Shown here: positions 23,553-34,687 of the stretch, piece after piece | Position numbering within the stretch: the first letter of the stretch is position 1 | How the letters are laid out: each line of letters starts with the position of its first letter | Assembly (NCBI RefSeq): GCF_047675955.1 | Contig: NC_132912.1 | Coordinates: 18,512,500 to 18,576,499, forward strand | Reading direction: 5' to 3' | Length of the DNA: 64,000 nucleotides | Origin: Chlorocebus sabaeus | Lineage: Eukaryota > Chordata > Mammalia > Primates > Cercopithecidae | The notes under the pieces: model-generated | What the model saw: the letters and a program-made list of their open reading frames with translations, nothing else | Database searches by the model: none | Told to the model about the DNA's origin: nothing | Position numbers and translations under genes: made by a program

Positions 23553-25195
23553 CCCTGGTAAAAAGAAATTCACTGGTGTTGTATTTCAAAGCAACAGGAA
23601 ATATGGCCAAAATAAATATTTTAACACCTTTGAGATAAAAGAGAGAGATGACTGGTGTCAGCTAGCTTTTATGATTGCCCAAATATTGCTTGCTTCCCTT
23701 CGGGCTTCCTGTCTCTGTGCTTACAGTTTTTTGCCTTATTAGAAAGTGACTGTTTAGATAACACTATTCATTAAAATAAATATATGTACATGCATATATT
23801 GATATATATTTATTTGAGATCTTACAAGGGAGTATGCCAATGCCGTATGCGGGTAGATACAGCAAGATGATCAAGATAGAATATTTCATGCAAGGGGACC
23901 AGCATATTCCCAAGAGCAGGAGAAAGAGCGAGATTGGTTTTAGAAATGGCAAGCAGTTTAATATAACTGTATCAGCGACCACAAAGAACCAGTTTGTCTT
24001 CTATAAAGCCAGGCTACTTTACAGCATTTCTCATAATTCAATTTTAGTGGAGACCAGGTGATGGATTAAGCATCCAGTTCTGCTCTGCACAGACCTCTGT
24101 TGATTATAGTGCTGTTGTGATCCAAGACGAAGCACTTAGGAAAAATAGCTGATGTTTCTGCAACTCAGAAGCTTTGTATGAGTTGCTTTGGTTTATTATA
24201 GAGTGTTAAGAAGGTGTAAGAATCTATCTGTGCTGGTGATAGCTGGTCTTGGTAAAGAAAAGCCCTTTCTCATGCAAATACTAGATGTGATGAAACGATG
24301 GGTCTGTGAGCGATATTTAGGGTTTATAACTATATTTTTTCTTAAGCTAGTCAAGTACAGTGTTGAGAAGGAGGAAAGAGTGGAACAAGGAGTCCAATCT
24401 GTAACTTGTAGCTACATTACAAAAATAATTTTAAGAATTATGTAAATACTTATAAGGAACAGTAAACGTGTTATGGCAAGTTTGAAACTGACTATCCCCT
24501 AATCCTTTTTTCTACCATCAAAACTATTGTCTTAAATCAGATGTTTGTTGTTGTTGTTGTTATTGTTTTAATAGTTTGGAACTTCTTGGAACACAATTGT
24601 GTTAGAACATACTGTGCTACAGTATTCCTATCCATTCCAGCAAGAGCTTCGGTAGAGTTGTACATAAAGCTTTACCAGTTAATTTTGAGCTTTCTCTGAA
24701 AAGCATATGGCATGTTTTATACAGAAAAACCATTTTAAAACATAGAACACTGAGAATTTTGGCCATAAACTTAAAGAAAATGGTTTGAAGATAGGATCTT
24801 CTAATTCATTACAGGAGTGGGGAAGAGATTTCTCATATGGTATGATTTTAAAGATATATTAAAAACAAATTTATAGTATTTTGAACTCTATTCATGGTTT
24901 AGTCAGGAAGACAGAAACCATTTCAAATATTTCAGGGATAAAGTGATTTAACACAGGGAATTAGGAATGTACAAAATCTGAAAGGACTGAAGGAATAAAG
25001 TCAGAGAAAACTGCCAGTTCTTAGGGTTGCCAGTATCTTTTGGGGAATCAAGAAGTTGCCAGAATTACTAAAAATCAATGCTGATAATTGCAGTTACCTA
25101 AAGCATTGGGTGGGTGATTTTCAGGACACAACCTGGAATAGCATTTAGTCTTGTGACCGCTTTACATTCTTAAAAATTAATATGATGATCATTAT
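23553..25195. other. Unassigned, Alu-free stretch
   Basis: No gene. About 23810-24060 has LTR-like texture (CCAGCATATTCCCAAGAGC) but I cannot match it to a family. A (GTT)n stretch lies at 24546-24560. Confidence 0.4.
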
Positions 25196-25321
25196 ATTTT
25201 TTATAGAGACAGGGTCTTGCTAGGTTGCCCAGGCTGGTCTCAAACTTCTGGGCTCAAACAATCCACCCACCTTGGCCTCCCAAAGTGCTGGGATTACAGG
25301 CATGAACCATTGTGCCTGGCC
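25196..25321 (-). mobile_element. Alu left monomer, antisense
   Basis: Only the left-arm half (TTGCCCAGGCTGGTCTC to CATTGTGCCTGGCC). CTTAAAAATTA before and CTTAAAAATTT after look like a target duplication, so it may be a FLAM-type monomer. Confidence 0.88.
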
Positions 25322-26107
25322 CTTAAAAATTTATTGAACACCTCAGAGAGCTTTTGCTTATATAAGTTATACCTATTGGTATTTTTTGCATTAGAAGTTA
25401 AAACAGAAAAATTTAAATTGCAAGCATATACAAGCAGGCACTCCCCTAGCCATCAGAGTGATAACATCATCAGAGGTCACGTAGGGTTTGAAAAATTCCA
25501 CTCTACCGTCATGAGAGAACGAGAGTATTAAAAGGCAAATAATGTCTTAGTGCCATTAAGAAAATAGTTTTAACCTTGTGGAATCCCTAAAAGGACTCTA
25601 GAGCTTCTAGGGGTTCCTGAGCCACACTTTGAGAACTGCTGGCCTAATGGAACTGGAGTCTCTGGTCTGCTGGTGCCCACGTAGATGCCTTCTGCTGATG
25701 GTGGAGCAATAATCTGGCTTCTCCCCTGCCTTCTGCATGTCACCAGTGCTTCTCATTGCAATGAGTCCAACCTGGAACCCTGTTGGCAGAGACTCTGAAA
25801 ATATCATCCCTAGGAATATGCCGTTTGATAGATGGGAGAGTATGAGGCAGGTGGAGGCATAGTGCCAAGTTGGCAATAGACACTCCAACGTATTTCATTA
25901 AAAACCGTGAAAATCCACCTGAGTTGACAATAGGTGGCATCTATGTGAACAGAAAAATTTCTGAGAGTAGGGTCTTCACTTTTCCTGAAACTCCCTACTC
26001 CTTTCCAATGATCACTTCTTAGTGATAGTGATTACTATCACATCTTTGATAGTAATAAGATCATGAAATAACTATCAAATAAATCTTTGACTGCTTTCCC
26101 TTGCATG
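25322..26107. other. Unassigned; hAT end fragment at about 25615-25645; hairpin cluster at 26010-26080
   Basis: CACACTTTGAGAACTGCTGG at 25622-25641 is the typical right end of a MER5-type hAT element, with the rest unrecognisable. Short palindromes at 26022-26041 and 26046-26079 are described in the findings. No gene. Confidence 0.45.
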
Positions 26108-26395
26108 TCTTTTTTGAGATAGGGTCTCATTCTGTCACTCAGGCTGGGGTGCAGTGGGGTGATCATAGCTCACTGCAGCCTCGACCTCCCAGGCTCAAGT
26201 GATCCTACCTCCTCAGCCTCCCAAGTAGCTGAGACTACAGGCACACACTCCCACATCCAGACAATTTTTGTATTTTTTTGTAGGGATGGGGTTTTGCCAT
26301 GTTGCCCAGGCTGGTCTCAAACTCCTAGACTCAAGGGATGCACCCACCTTGGCCTCCCAAAGTGCTAGGAATACAAGCATGAGGCACTCCACCTG
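26108..26395 (-). mobile_element. AluJ, antisense
   Basis: J-type left arm (GTTGCCCAGGCTGGTCTC; ACTCAAGGGATGC), complete dimer, decayed end CACTCCACCTGCC. Confidence 0.93.
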
Positions 26396-27911
26396 CCCCC
26401 CAACCAACCCAAAATTTTTAGTAGGTTTGTTTATCCTGAAACTTTGTTTTTGTGTGCACCTATATGTGCAATCATTCATCAAAATTATTGAGATCTACAT
26501 GGAGACGGACCAATTCTGATCCTCTTTGGAGGGCTCAGAGCATCTGTGAGCCCAGCACACTAGCGGTTTTGCATAAATGAGCTCTTGAAAGTATGATAAC
26601 TTTAAGTACTATAAAGTGCTTAGATCATTTTTAGAGAATTGATAAGTTTAACAAAAGGAGAATTTCAGAATGAAAATGACTTTTCCACCTTCTATGAGGA
26701 ATGTTTTAAAAGATAAAAGTTGTTAGCTATTACCTTGAAAATCTTAAGCTAGGTGCAATAACTCACAAATAGTGAATTAATTAATTTAAAATTTATGGTC
26801 ATTAATGATGAGTTTGCCAGTAAGAGTTCTTCCCCTCTTTGGTAGAGAAGTTTAGAAACTTTTATTTCATTTCAACTTTGAGCAAAATCCTAGAAGCCAT
26901 TTCAAGTATACTTTGCTAACCCAGCAATTTTGGCAAGAAACTATAAACTTGAGCTTTATCGGATAATCTATTCATGGAGAACAAAGCAGAGAACAATAGC
27001 GAAAACAAAAATCTGATCAATCAGAACAATGCTGCTACTTTTCTATTAATCATTGCCACATTTTTCTTCCCTGTCCTCCATCAATAGATCAAAATTAGAA
27101 TAGGACTTGTAGGTAAAAATTGGCCCTTGAGAAGGTATGTGTGGATTACTTTTATTTGACTTACATGTGACTTTATAGTCAGAAGTACTGTTGCTTGCAA
27201 AGCATATTTGTTTATTTATTTTTTTAACTCAAAAGCACCTGAAAAAATAATCAGAGGTTTTTGTACCTACAAAATGTTACTGGGTTCCCATTCCATGTAG
27301 ATGCCAAAGCCAAATGAGCTTATACAACTGAGCAAAAATAAATCATGTTTATTTTTTCCATATGCACTTAGAGAATATGCAAAAATAAATGTTCAGAAAT
27401 AAAAATTTGCCAAAGATTGCCACATATGCCTGAATATAAGATGAGGCTTTTTTCCCCTCAGAATTATTCTTCAGAAAAGAGAGAGTCACCTTATATTTGA
27501 AATCTCACAAGATCTCCCATGGCACAAGAAGTACATTTTCCATTACTTTATTTTGAACAACAGTGTGCTGCTTGCTGGAGATACATTGGCCTGCATGATG
27601 TCAATCAATCTTATTTTGGTGTGTTTATAAAAGTCACCTGATACATTCAACTTACATGTTTAAATAGAGATTTAACATTTATTTCTGGAGACATGATGTC
27701 ACAATTGTAAATATTGGATGCCATGATAAACTCAAACATTCAAAACAAATACTGTTTCCAATTAGTTTAATGGAAGTTTCCATTAGAAAGGGGTTAGGTG
27801 ACCTAGTATTTCTAGTGATATCCACAAGACAGGTAAGAAGTTTTCAGATGTTTTTTTTTTTTAGTTAAATATGAATAAGGATTTGGAGAGAAGGATACTT
27901 CTAAGTTAGTG
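26396..27911. other. Unassigned, Alu-free
   Basis: AT-rich DNA with no gene seen. 27427-27510 (CCTGAATATAAGATGAGGC ... CACCTTATATTTGAAATC) looks like the end of a DNA transposon; see findings. Confidence 0.4.
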
Positions 27912-28090
27912 CAGTTGGCCTCTGAACAATGAGAGGTTATGGGCACGGAACCCCTAGACAGCCAAAATCCATGTGTAACTTTTGACTCCTCAAAAATTTA
28001 ACCGAATAGCATACTGTTGACCCAAAGCTTTACCAATATCATAAAAAGTTGGTTAACACATATTTTGTGTGTTAGATACTGTATACTGTC
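27912..28090 (+). mobile_element. MER2/Tigger-type DNA transposon, left end
   Basis: Begins CAGTTGGCCTCTGAACAATG, close to the Tigger2/MER2 terminal repeat. ATCCATGTGTAACTTTTGAC, TACTGTTGACCCAAAGC and GGTTAACACATATTTTGTG follow in the family order. The right half is missing, so it is a truncated fossil with no transposase capacity. Confidence 0.75.
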
Positions 28091-28586
28091 CCCAGAGAAG
28101 AGAGAAAATGTGGGAAGACCACATAGATCCTTTTGTTGCCAGGCTGGAAAATGGCAGACACCATTCTGCACACATTTCACTGGCTAAAATTCAATCACTT
28201 GGGCCAATCTAACTGCAAGGAAGGCTAGACATTTAGTTGTCTATATTCTGAGGAAGAAAATGGAGTTAGTAAGCGTCTTGAATCTCTGCCACAGTATTTG
28301 ACTCTCTCTGACAGCACTGAGAGTCAGCCACAAGATATTTATTCTTTGTAAAATGTGACATCACCTTATATTTGGAGTCTCCTTCTATTTGGGCATATAT
28401 AGCAGTTGCCTCAAAACTTCAAAGTCATAGAAAATTATTTATGGCTAGATCTTTTAAAGGGTTTTTGTAATCGAGGCAAATTGATGTAGACCATGGAAAT
28501 TTATTTAAAATGTTTGGAAACTTATACTGGAAATGTATTAAAACTCAGGGGAATAGCCCTGAGTCTGGGTGTATCTGGCTACCTAG
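28091..28586. other. Unassigned spacer
   Basis: No gene. GACATCACCTTATATTTGG near 28358 echoes the motif at 27487 and may be the other end of a decayed DNA transposon. Confidence 0.4.
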
Positions 28587-28601
28587 CCCAGTTGGATTTT
28601 T

Positions 28602-28893
28602 TTTTTTTTTTTTGAGATGGTGTCTGGCTCTGTTGCCCAGGCTGGAGTGCAGTGGCCGATCTCAGCTCACTGCAAGCTCCACCTCCCAGGTTCAGGCCAT
28701 TCTCCTGCCTCAGCCTCCGGAGTAGCTGGGTCTACAGGCACCTGCCACCACGCCCAGCTAATTTTTTGTATTTTTGGTAGAGACGGGGTTTCACCATGTT
28801 AGCCAGGATGGTCTTGATCTCCTGACCTCGTGATCCGCCCGCCTCGGCCTCCCAAAGTGCTGGGATTACAGGCGTGAGCCACCGGGTCCGGCT
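28602..28893 (-). mobile_element. AluY, antisense
   Basis: Y-type left arm (GTTAGCCAGGATGGTC; CTGACCTCGTGATCC) and GCAAGCTCCACCTCCC. A perfect 15-bp duplication, CCCAGTTGGATTTTT, lies at 28587-28601 and 28894-28908. CpGs are well kept, so this is one of the younger Alus here. Confidence 0.96.
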
Positions 28894-28908
28894 CCCAGTT
28901 GGATTTTT

Positions 28909-29550
28909 ATTTCCAACCACTACTAAAGCATTCCTGTGCCATTTGCTCTGAACCCTGGGCTCTCAGGAACTGGGCTGGCCAACCACCGATTTAATGCATC
29001 TTACTGTGATGGAGAGAACTTACGCCCAAAATTGTTGATTGGCAGTCAAGGCACCACAGCCAATGGGTGGTAGCGCAGCCTCCAGGTCCCGCACCACCTG
29101 TGCTCTGCTTGTGTTTACCCTGCGTGCCGCCAATAGCGATTCAAGCCAGTTATCCATCTGTTCTCCCACACCACATCTTCCCAAAAAGGCCGTTTCTTCT
29201 CCTCTTGGCTGGCAGCCTGTGCCCTCTGCTCACAGTTCTGTTAGAGCATTCAGATTTATATAGAACGAAGGTTTACTTTACTTTAAAACATCAATTCTTT
29301 GATCCCAGTTCTGTTCTCTCTGGGCTTTATGGAGTATACAATCACCTTCTTCCTCTTTAGATTTTTTCTTCTCTGGGGTAACAATCCCGAAGTCCTCATG
29401 TGACATGTTTTTATGCCCTCTTACCTGATTTCGTCCCATGTGAGTGTGCTATAAATATAGCTCTTCCAAAGCAGAACACATCAGATTAAATACTTGTGAT
29501 CTGGCAAGGCACGGAATAGAATGGCGTAGGCCAGCACGTGAGTCGGTGGT
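28909..29550. other. Unassigned, mildly GC-rich at 29030-29240
   Basis: No named repeat. Contains GCCAATGGG (29059) and GCCAATAGCG (29128), CCAAT-like motifs in slightly CpG-richer sequence; this may be part of an LTR. Frames of 74 and 97 codons overlap without a domain. Confidence 0.4.
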
Positions 29551-30110
29551 AAAGTGAAGGTCATCGGGGAGAAAATAACTTCTCCTCTACCCTCTTAGGT
29601 GTAGTATTTAAGGCCAGTGAATTAAACTAACAAAAGACACATCTTGCAGGATACAAGACATGCACTTTTATTAATATTTTACATGCACAGGAGTTCACAG
29701 AAAAGGAGTGAAAGTCGAAGTGGGAGGATTGGGGGCTTATATACCATTTTTAACAAAGAAAAGCATGTCTGCGTTTCACGGGATGCTGAATTGCAGGAAG
29801 GTGACTAGGAAGGATATGGGGAAGCTAATGGAAGATGAGGGTTATTTTAGTAAGGTGCGTTTCTGCATCTCATCTCCATGCCAACTCACCATCTCCAGCA
29901 ATAAGACTCAACTTTTCTGTTCCTGGTACAGCAGAGGGGAATTTTACAAGGGAAATTTGGAGTCCTGGTTTTAGGCAGATGAAGGGAAGGCAGAGAATTT
30001 CTCCTGCATTTGTAGATTCTCAGCCGCCTTCAGTTCAAAATAATCCTTATGGCAAGGTCGCATATTTTGGGGATGACCTATTCTGATCCCCTTCAAGGTA
30101 CAATTTGAAA
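29551..30110 (-). mobile_element. Solo LTR, antisense, family not assigned
   Basis: On the minus strand: GATCAGAATAGGTCATCCCC, then a TATATAAGCC box (complement at 29734-29743) and, about 65 bases on, an AATAAA signal (complement at 29667-29672). Promoter then polyadenylation signal is the LTR layout. No internal retroviral sequence adjoins. The boundaries are approximate. Confidence 0.55.
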
Positions 30111-30575
30111 CCTTCTCCAGGAATTCTGAATTGCTTTCCTCTGGAGACATTAATTTCCCCACCTCCCCCTATTACCTTTGAAATCGTGCTCTAAGTAGCC
30201 CTTCAGATTATCACACTATAAATCGGGATCTTTAAAGTTTGGTTGTCTTTGCAAGTGTAAATCAGCTTCATTATTTGTCATCCAGCTTCTAATAGCTTCT
30301 CTACAAGAATAAGAAAACTCATCTGATACTCAGCTGAAATCCAGATTCGCTCATCCTTCCTCCCTCCCTCCCTTCTGCCTACTGTGTGCCAGTGATTTCC
30401 CAGCCACCAGGAACAGAGTAAACAAGGCAAAACCCCTGCCATCAGTAGGATTATAGTCTAGCTGGGAGAAATAGGCCACATGCAAATACATACGTAGATA
30501 ATGTATTGTAGCAGTAAGTGCTAAAAAATAGTCTCTATTCCTGCTTCTATAATAAAATATCTTCACCTGAGTGAT
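30111..30575. other. Unassigned; possible antisense LINE relic at 30370-30540
   Basis: TGTGTGCCAGTGATTTCCC and TATAGTCTAGCTGGGAGAA resemble the antisense 3' part of old LINEs, too decayed to name. No gene. Confidence 0.35.
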
Positions 30576-30905
30576 TTATAAACAATAGGAATTTATTGCT
30601 CACAGTTCTGGGGGCAGAGACGTCCAAGATCAGGGCACTGGTAGATTCAGTGTCTGGGGGAAGGTTTGATCTCTGCTTCACGTATGGCACCTTGTTCCTG
30701 TGTCTTCATGTGGGAGAGAGAGTGGAAGGGCAAAAAAGGATAGACAGGCTCCTTCAGTCCCTTTTATAAAGGCATAATCTTATTCCTGGGGGCCCCACAC
30801 TCATGACCTAACTACCTCGTTAAAGCCCCACCTGCTGTTAAAGATTGCCTTGGAGATGAAGTTTCAACATATGAATTTTGGGGAAACATGTTCAGTCCAT
30901 AGTAT
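30576..30905 (-). mobile_element. MLT1-like MaLR LTR, antisense
   Basis: TTTATTGCTCACAGTTCTGG at left, TTTATAAAGGCATAATC in the middle, CAACATATGAATTTTGGGG near the right end. The order matches the reverse complement of a MaLR LTR of the MLT1A/B kind. The same family occurs in the opposite orientation at 34688. Confidence 0.65.
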
Positions 30906-30962
30906 AAACTAGGAAGGTCAAGAGGATGAGGAGTTGGGGAGTGATTGGAAATGGCTTCTGTG

Positions 30963-31235
30963 GGCCAGGCACAGTGGCTCACACCAGTAATCCCAGCATT
31001 GGAAGTGTCTGAGGTGGGAGGATTGCTGGAGCTCAGGAGTTTGAGACCAGATTGGGCAACATAGCATGACTCTTCACTCTGCAAAAAATCAAAAAATTAA
31101 CTGGCACAGTGGTCCACACCTGTGGTCCCAGCTACTCAGGAGGATCACTTAGAGGTTGCAGTGAGCTGTGATCATGCCACTGCACTCCAGCCTGGGTGAC
31201 AGAGCAAGACCCTATCCCCCACCTCCCAATAAAAA
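30963..31235 (+). mobile_element. AluJ, sense, with right-arm deletion
   Basis: GCTTCTGTG at 30954-30962 and 31236-31244 is the target duplication. The right arm lost about 25 bases (ACTCAGGAGGATCACTTAG) and the tail is short and C-rich. Confidence 0.93.
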
Positions 31236-31244
31236 GCTTCTGTG

Positions 31245-31685
31245 AAAGTGACATTTGATGAAAATTGTGAATGGAGTGAGAATGTGTCCATGTGGATATT
31301 TGAGGAGAGAGTATTTCAGGCAGTGGAAACCATAAAAGCAAAGCTCTGAAGCACATTCTAGGAACAGCCCAGAGCCTAGCGTGTCTGAGTGCAGAGAAGG
31401 GAAAGAGGCAGGCTGACGGTCACACAGGGACTTGCAGGCCAGAGATGCAGGCCACGGGGAAGCCTTTGGACGATCTTGTGAATGTTAGACTGTCTGATGG
31501 AAGGTGCCGAGCAAAAGTGGCATGATTTGATATAAACTTTAAATCTTAAAAACCCTCATAAAAGAAAAGCACTGATTGCTTTGTGGGGAAAAAGCCATGG
31601 GATTGGGAACCAGTGTGAAAGCGGGAAATAGGTCAGGTGGCCAGTAGTTCAGGGGTGTTGTTGACCTCAGTCCTTACTCCAGTTT
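31245..31685 (-). mobile_element. Ancient LINE relic, antisense
   Basis: CATGTGGATATTTGAGGAG, TATTTCAGGCAGTGGAAAC and AGTGGCATGATTTGATATAA fit the antisense 3' region of an old mammalian LINE (L1ME/L2 kind). Family name uncertain; no coding capacity. Confidence 0.5.
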
Positions 31686-31696
31686 AATAACCATCC

Positions 31697-31981
31697 GGCT
31701 GGGCACGGTGGCTCACACCTGTAATCCCAGCACTTCGGGAGGCCAAGGCAGGTAGATCATGAGGTCAGGAGATCGAGACCATCCTGGCCAACATGATGAA
31801 ACCCCGACTCCACTAAAAATAAAAAAATTAGCTGGCGTGGTGGCGCATGCCTGTAATCACAGCTACTCAGGAGACTGAGGCAGAAGAATTGCTTGAATCG
31901 GAGTCAGAGGTTACAGTGAGCCGAGATCGCACCACTGCACTCTAGCCTGGTAACACAGCAAGACTCTATCTCAAAAAAATA
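31697..31981 (+). mobile_element. AluS (Sc-like), sense
   Basis: Perfect 11-bp duplication AATAACCATCC at 31686-31696 and 31982-31992. ATGAGGTCAGGAGATCGAG and CATCCTGGCCAACATG give an Sc-like state. Confidence 0.95.
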
Positions 31982-32190
31982 AATAACCATCCAAAAACTG
32001 AGCAATACAGCTTCCTTTCATCATCTTTTGCTGGCTCCTAGCAATTCTGCTTTTCATCTTTTTCTTTTTGTTATTACAAAATTTCCTTTTTTCTTTTTCT
32101 CACTAGCTTTACTGAGGTATAATTGACAAACAAAAATTGTATATACTTACGATACATAGTGTATATAGTTTTGTGGGGTTTTTGGTGTTG

Positions 32191-32488
32191 CTTTTTTTTT
32201 TTTTAAAGACAAGGTCTCACTGTTGCCCAGGCTGGAATGCAGTGGTACAATCACAGAGCCCTGCAGCCTTGACCTCCTGGCCTCAAGCCATCCTCCCACC
32301 TCAGCCTCCTGAGTAACTGGGACTACAGGCACACACTACCACACCCAACTAATTTTTATATTTTTAATAGAGACAGTTTGGTTTCACTATGTTGGTCAGG
32401 CCAGTCTCGAACTCCTGGGCTCAAGTGGTTCACCTGCTTTGGCCTCCCAAAGTGTTGAGATTACAGGTGTTAGCCACTGCGTCCAGCC
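32191..32488 (-). mobile_element. AluJ, antisense, in L1 3' end
   Basis: J-type features (CACTGTTGCCCAGGCTGG; AATCACAGAGCCCTGCAGCC; GGCTCAAGTGGTTCACC). Its left-arm end has been triplicated together with flanking L1; see 32455-32589. Confidence 0.93.
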
Positions 32489-32589
32489 TTAGTGTGACGT
32501 TGGGATTACAGGTGTTAGTCACTGCGTCTAGCCTCAGTGTGATGTTGGGATTACAGGTGTTAGTCACTGCGTCCAGCCTCAGTGTGATG
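32455..32589 (+). repeat. 45-bp tandem repeat, 3 units, spanning Alu/L1 junction
   Basis: Units 32455-32499, 32500-32544 and 32545-32589, each exactly 45 bases. About 31 bases of each come from the Alu end (GGATTACAGGTGTTAG...) and about 14 from flanking L1 (AGTGTGATG). Units 2 and 3 differ at one base; unit 1 differs from them at several. Because 45 is divisible by three it also reads as a 15-residue repeat in one frame, which is incidental. Confidence 0.95.
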
Positions 32590-32818
32590 TTTTGATATAC
32601 ATGTGTGTTGTACACACATACAATTAAGGTAATTAATATATCTGCTTTTATTTTCTAAGTACTTGCAAGCACGTCTCCTCATAATTCCTTCTAGAACATT
32701 CCTTGATTGAAAAGCCAGTCCCCTGAATGAGGTGGACATACCAAGGCAGGATGACGGAGGTGGAAAGGATCTGTGCCTTGTAGTGGACACACCTGGTTTG
32801 AATCTGGCTTGACTATCC

Positions 32819-33103
32819 TTTTTTTTTTTTTTTTTTGAGATGGAATTTCACTCTTGTTGCCTAGGCTGGAGGACAGTGGCACGATCTCGGCTCACTGCAA
32901 CCTCTGCCTCCTGGGTTCAAGCGATTCTTGTGCGTCAGCCTCCTGGGTACCTGGGGGTACCCAGCCAATTTTTTGTGTTTTTAGTAGAGACGGGTTTCAC
33001 CATGCTGGCCAGGTTGGTCTTGAACCCCTGACCTCAGGTGATCCGCCTGCCTCAGCCTCCCAAAGTGCTGGGATTACAGGTGTAAACCACCACACCTGGC
33101 CAA
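32819..33103 (-). mobile_element. AluS, antisense
   Basis: T18 tail and full dimer. The right-arm start has unusual states, GTTGCCTAGGCTGGAGGACA, in place of the usual GCCCAGGCTGGAGTGCA. A short deletion near GGGTACCTGGGGGTACCCAG removes part of the arm. The same rare states recur at 34347. Confidence 0.95.
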
Positions 33104-33196
33104 ATCTGGTTCTTATTTAGCTCAGGCAGAGTAATCGTATTACATTTTCTCTTGTTCATAAAATAAAGAAGATAATACTTCTCTAAGAAATAAGTA

Positions 33197-33541
33197 GGCC
33201 AGGCTCAGTGGCTCACGCCTGTAATCCCAGCATTTTGGGAGGCCGAGGCAGGCAGCTCACGAGGTTAGGAGATCAAGACCATCCTGGCCAACGTGGTGAA
33301 ACCCCGTCTCTACTAAAAACACAAAAATTAGCTGGGTGTGTTGGTGCGTGCCTGTAATCCCAGCTCCTCGGGAGACTGAGGCAGGAGAATTCCTTGAACC
33401 AGGGCGTCGGAGGTTGCAGTGAGCCAAGATGGCACCATTGCACTCCAGCCTGGCGACAAAGTGAGACTTCACCTGAAAGAAAGAAAGAGAAAGAGAGAGA
33501 GAGAGAAGAAAGGAAGGAAAGAAGGAAGGAAGGAAGGAAAT
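33197..33541 (+). mobile_element. AluSc-like, sense, with purine-rich tail
   Basis: Dimer from GGCCAGGCTCAGTGG. The A-tail has evolved into GAAA/GA/GGAA repeats (33476-33541). AAATAAGTA at 33188-33196 and 33542-33550 is the target duplication, so the purine tract is the tail. Confidence 0.95.
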
Positions 33542-33550
33542 AAATAAGTA

Positions 33551-34301
33551 TAGTGGAGACTATTAAAGAGCTTAAGTGTATCCATGTTTTTGGGTCTACA
33601 TGTAAAAAAAAATATATATATATATATAAAAATAACGATACATAATTTCTGCAGTATAAGGGCTGAACAGATCTTAATTCTTTTTCTACACATTTTTGTT
33701 TTACTTTAGCTTGCATTTTACTGAGTCGTGAAGTTTTTCAGGTTGTGAGATATGCTTTTTTATGTTTTAATCCCCAACTCAGTGCCTGAATGCTGACTGG
33801 TGCTACCCGGGGAGTGAATCAGTGGGTCTGTGCAAACGAGGGCCAGTGAGAAACACCCTAGTGTCGTAACTGAAGGCAGAGGCTATTTCCAGTGACAGCA
33901 CGCTCATCAGTTCACCTGGAGTCCCGGAGGTGTGCTATCAGGTTGACTAGGGGACCACTGAGGCTTCTGACAAGCAGGGAACTTGGGTGCAGGGCCAGCA
34001 GGAGCCCAGGCTGCCTTTCCGGCAAGCTGTGCTGTTCTGCTGGGCTTCTGCTGCTATGGGTTATTGAGTTCTGTTTCCTGACTGGCATAAGAGGAAGGTG
34101 TAGACCCAACTCTTCAGATTGTCTTAAAGTAATTTGAGTAACTTAATGAGCATTAAGTAATTTGAGCAAATATTGTTCTCCAAAGGTTGAGAATCCTTTA
34201 TTGTTCCTTTCCTCCCAGGATCACTCAGTATAACAATAGAAGAGAGCCTTCTGTCCTTATCTAGGTGCAGGGAATGAACTAGATGATTCCATTCCTATGT
34301 A
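33551..34301. other. Unassigned; (TA)n at 33612-33627
   Basis: A short TATATA run, then sequence I cannot assign. 33830-34100 is somewhat GC-richer with small frames on both strands; no domain seen. Confidence 0.45.
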
Positions 34302-34614
34302 CTTTTTTTTTTTTTTCTTTTTAGAGTCTCACTCTGTCACCCAGACTGGAATTTCACTCTTGTTGCCTAGGCTGGAGGACAGTGGCACGATCTCAGCTCA
34401 CTGCAACCTCCACCTCCCGGGTTCAAGAGATTCTCCTGCCTCAGCCTCCCAAGTAGCTGGGGTTACAGGTGCCTGCCACCACACCCAGTATTTTTAATAG
34501 AGACAAGGTTTCACCATGTTGGCCAGGCTGGTCTTGAATGCCTGACCTCAAGTAATCTGCCCGCCTTGGCCTCCCAAATTGCTGGAATTACAGGTGTGAG
34601 CCACCAAGCCCAGC
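34302..34614 (-). mobile_element. AluS, antisense, with patched start
   Basis: The right-arm start appears twice in a row: AGAGTCTCACTCTGTCACCC then ATTTCACTCTTGTTGCCTAG. The second copy matches the Alu at 32819 for 48 bases (34347-34394 equals 32841-32888), including its rare states. The rest is an ordinary AluS. Confidence 0.94.
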
Positions 34615-34687
34615 CATGCCCTTTCTTAGACTAGACCCTGAAAAAAGTCCCTTTTCATCACTCCCACTGCCCTTAAGGATTCTACCT

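Larger units (their letters stand above)
32098..32690 (-). mobile_element. L1 3' end, antisense, split by an AluJ
   Basis: TTACTGAGGTATAATTGAC at 32109 and, beyond the Alu, GTGATGTTTTGATATACATG near 32584 followed by GGTAATTAATATATCTGC match the antisense 3' end of L1MA/MB-type elements. Host parts are 32098-32190 and 32590-32690. Confidence 0.7.

Noticed and set aside
32455..32589. Regularly spaced repeat, CRISPR-like at first glance
   Set aside because: Units are contiguous with no spacers, lie in a primate Alu and are not palindromic; a tandem repeat.
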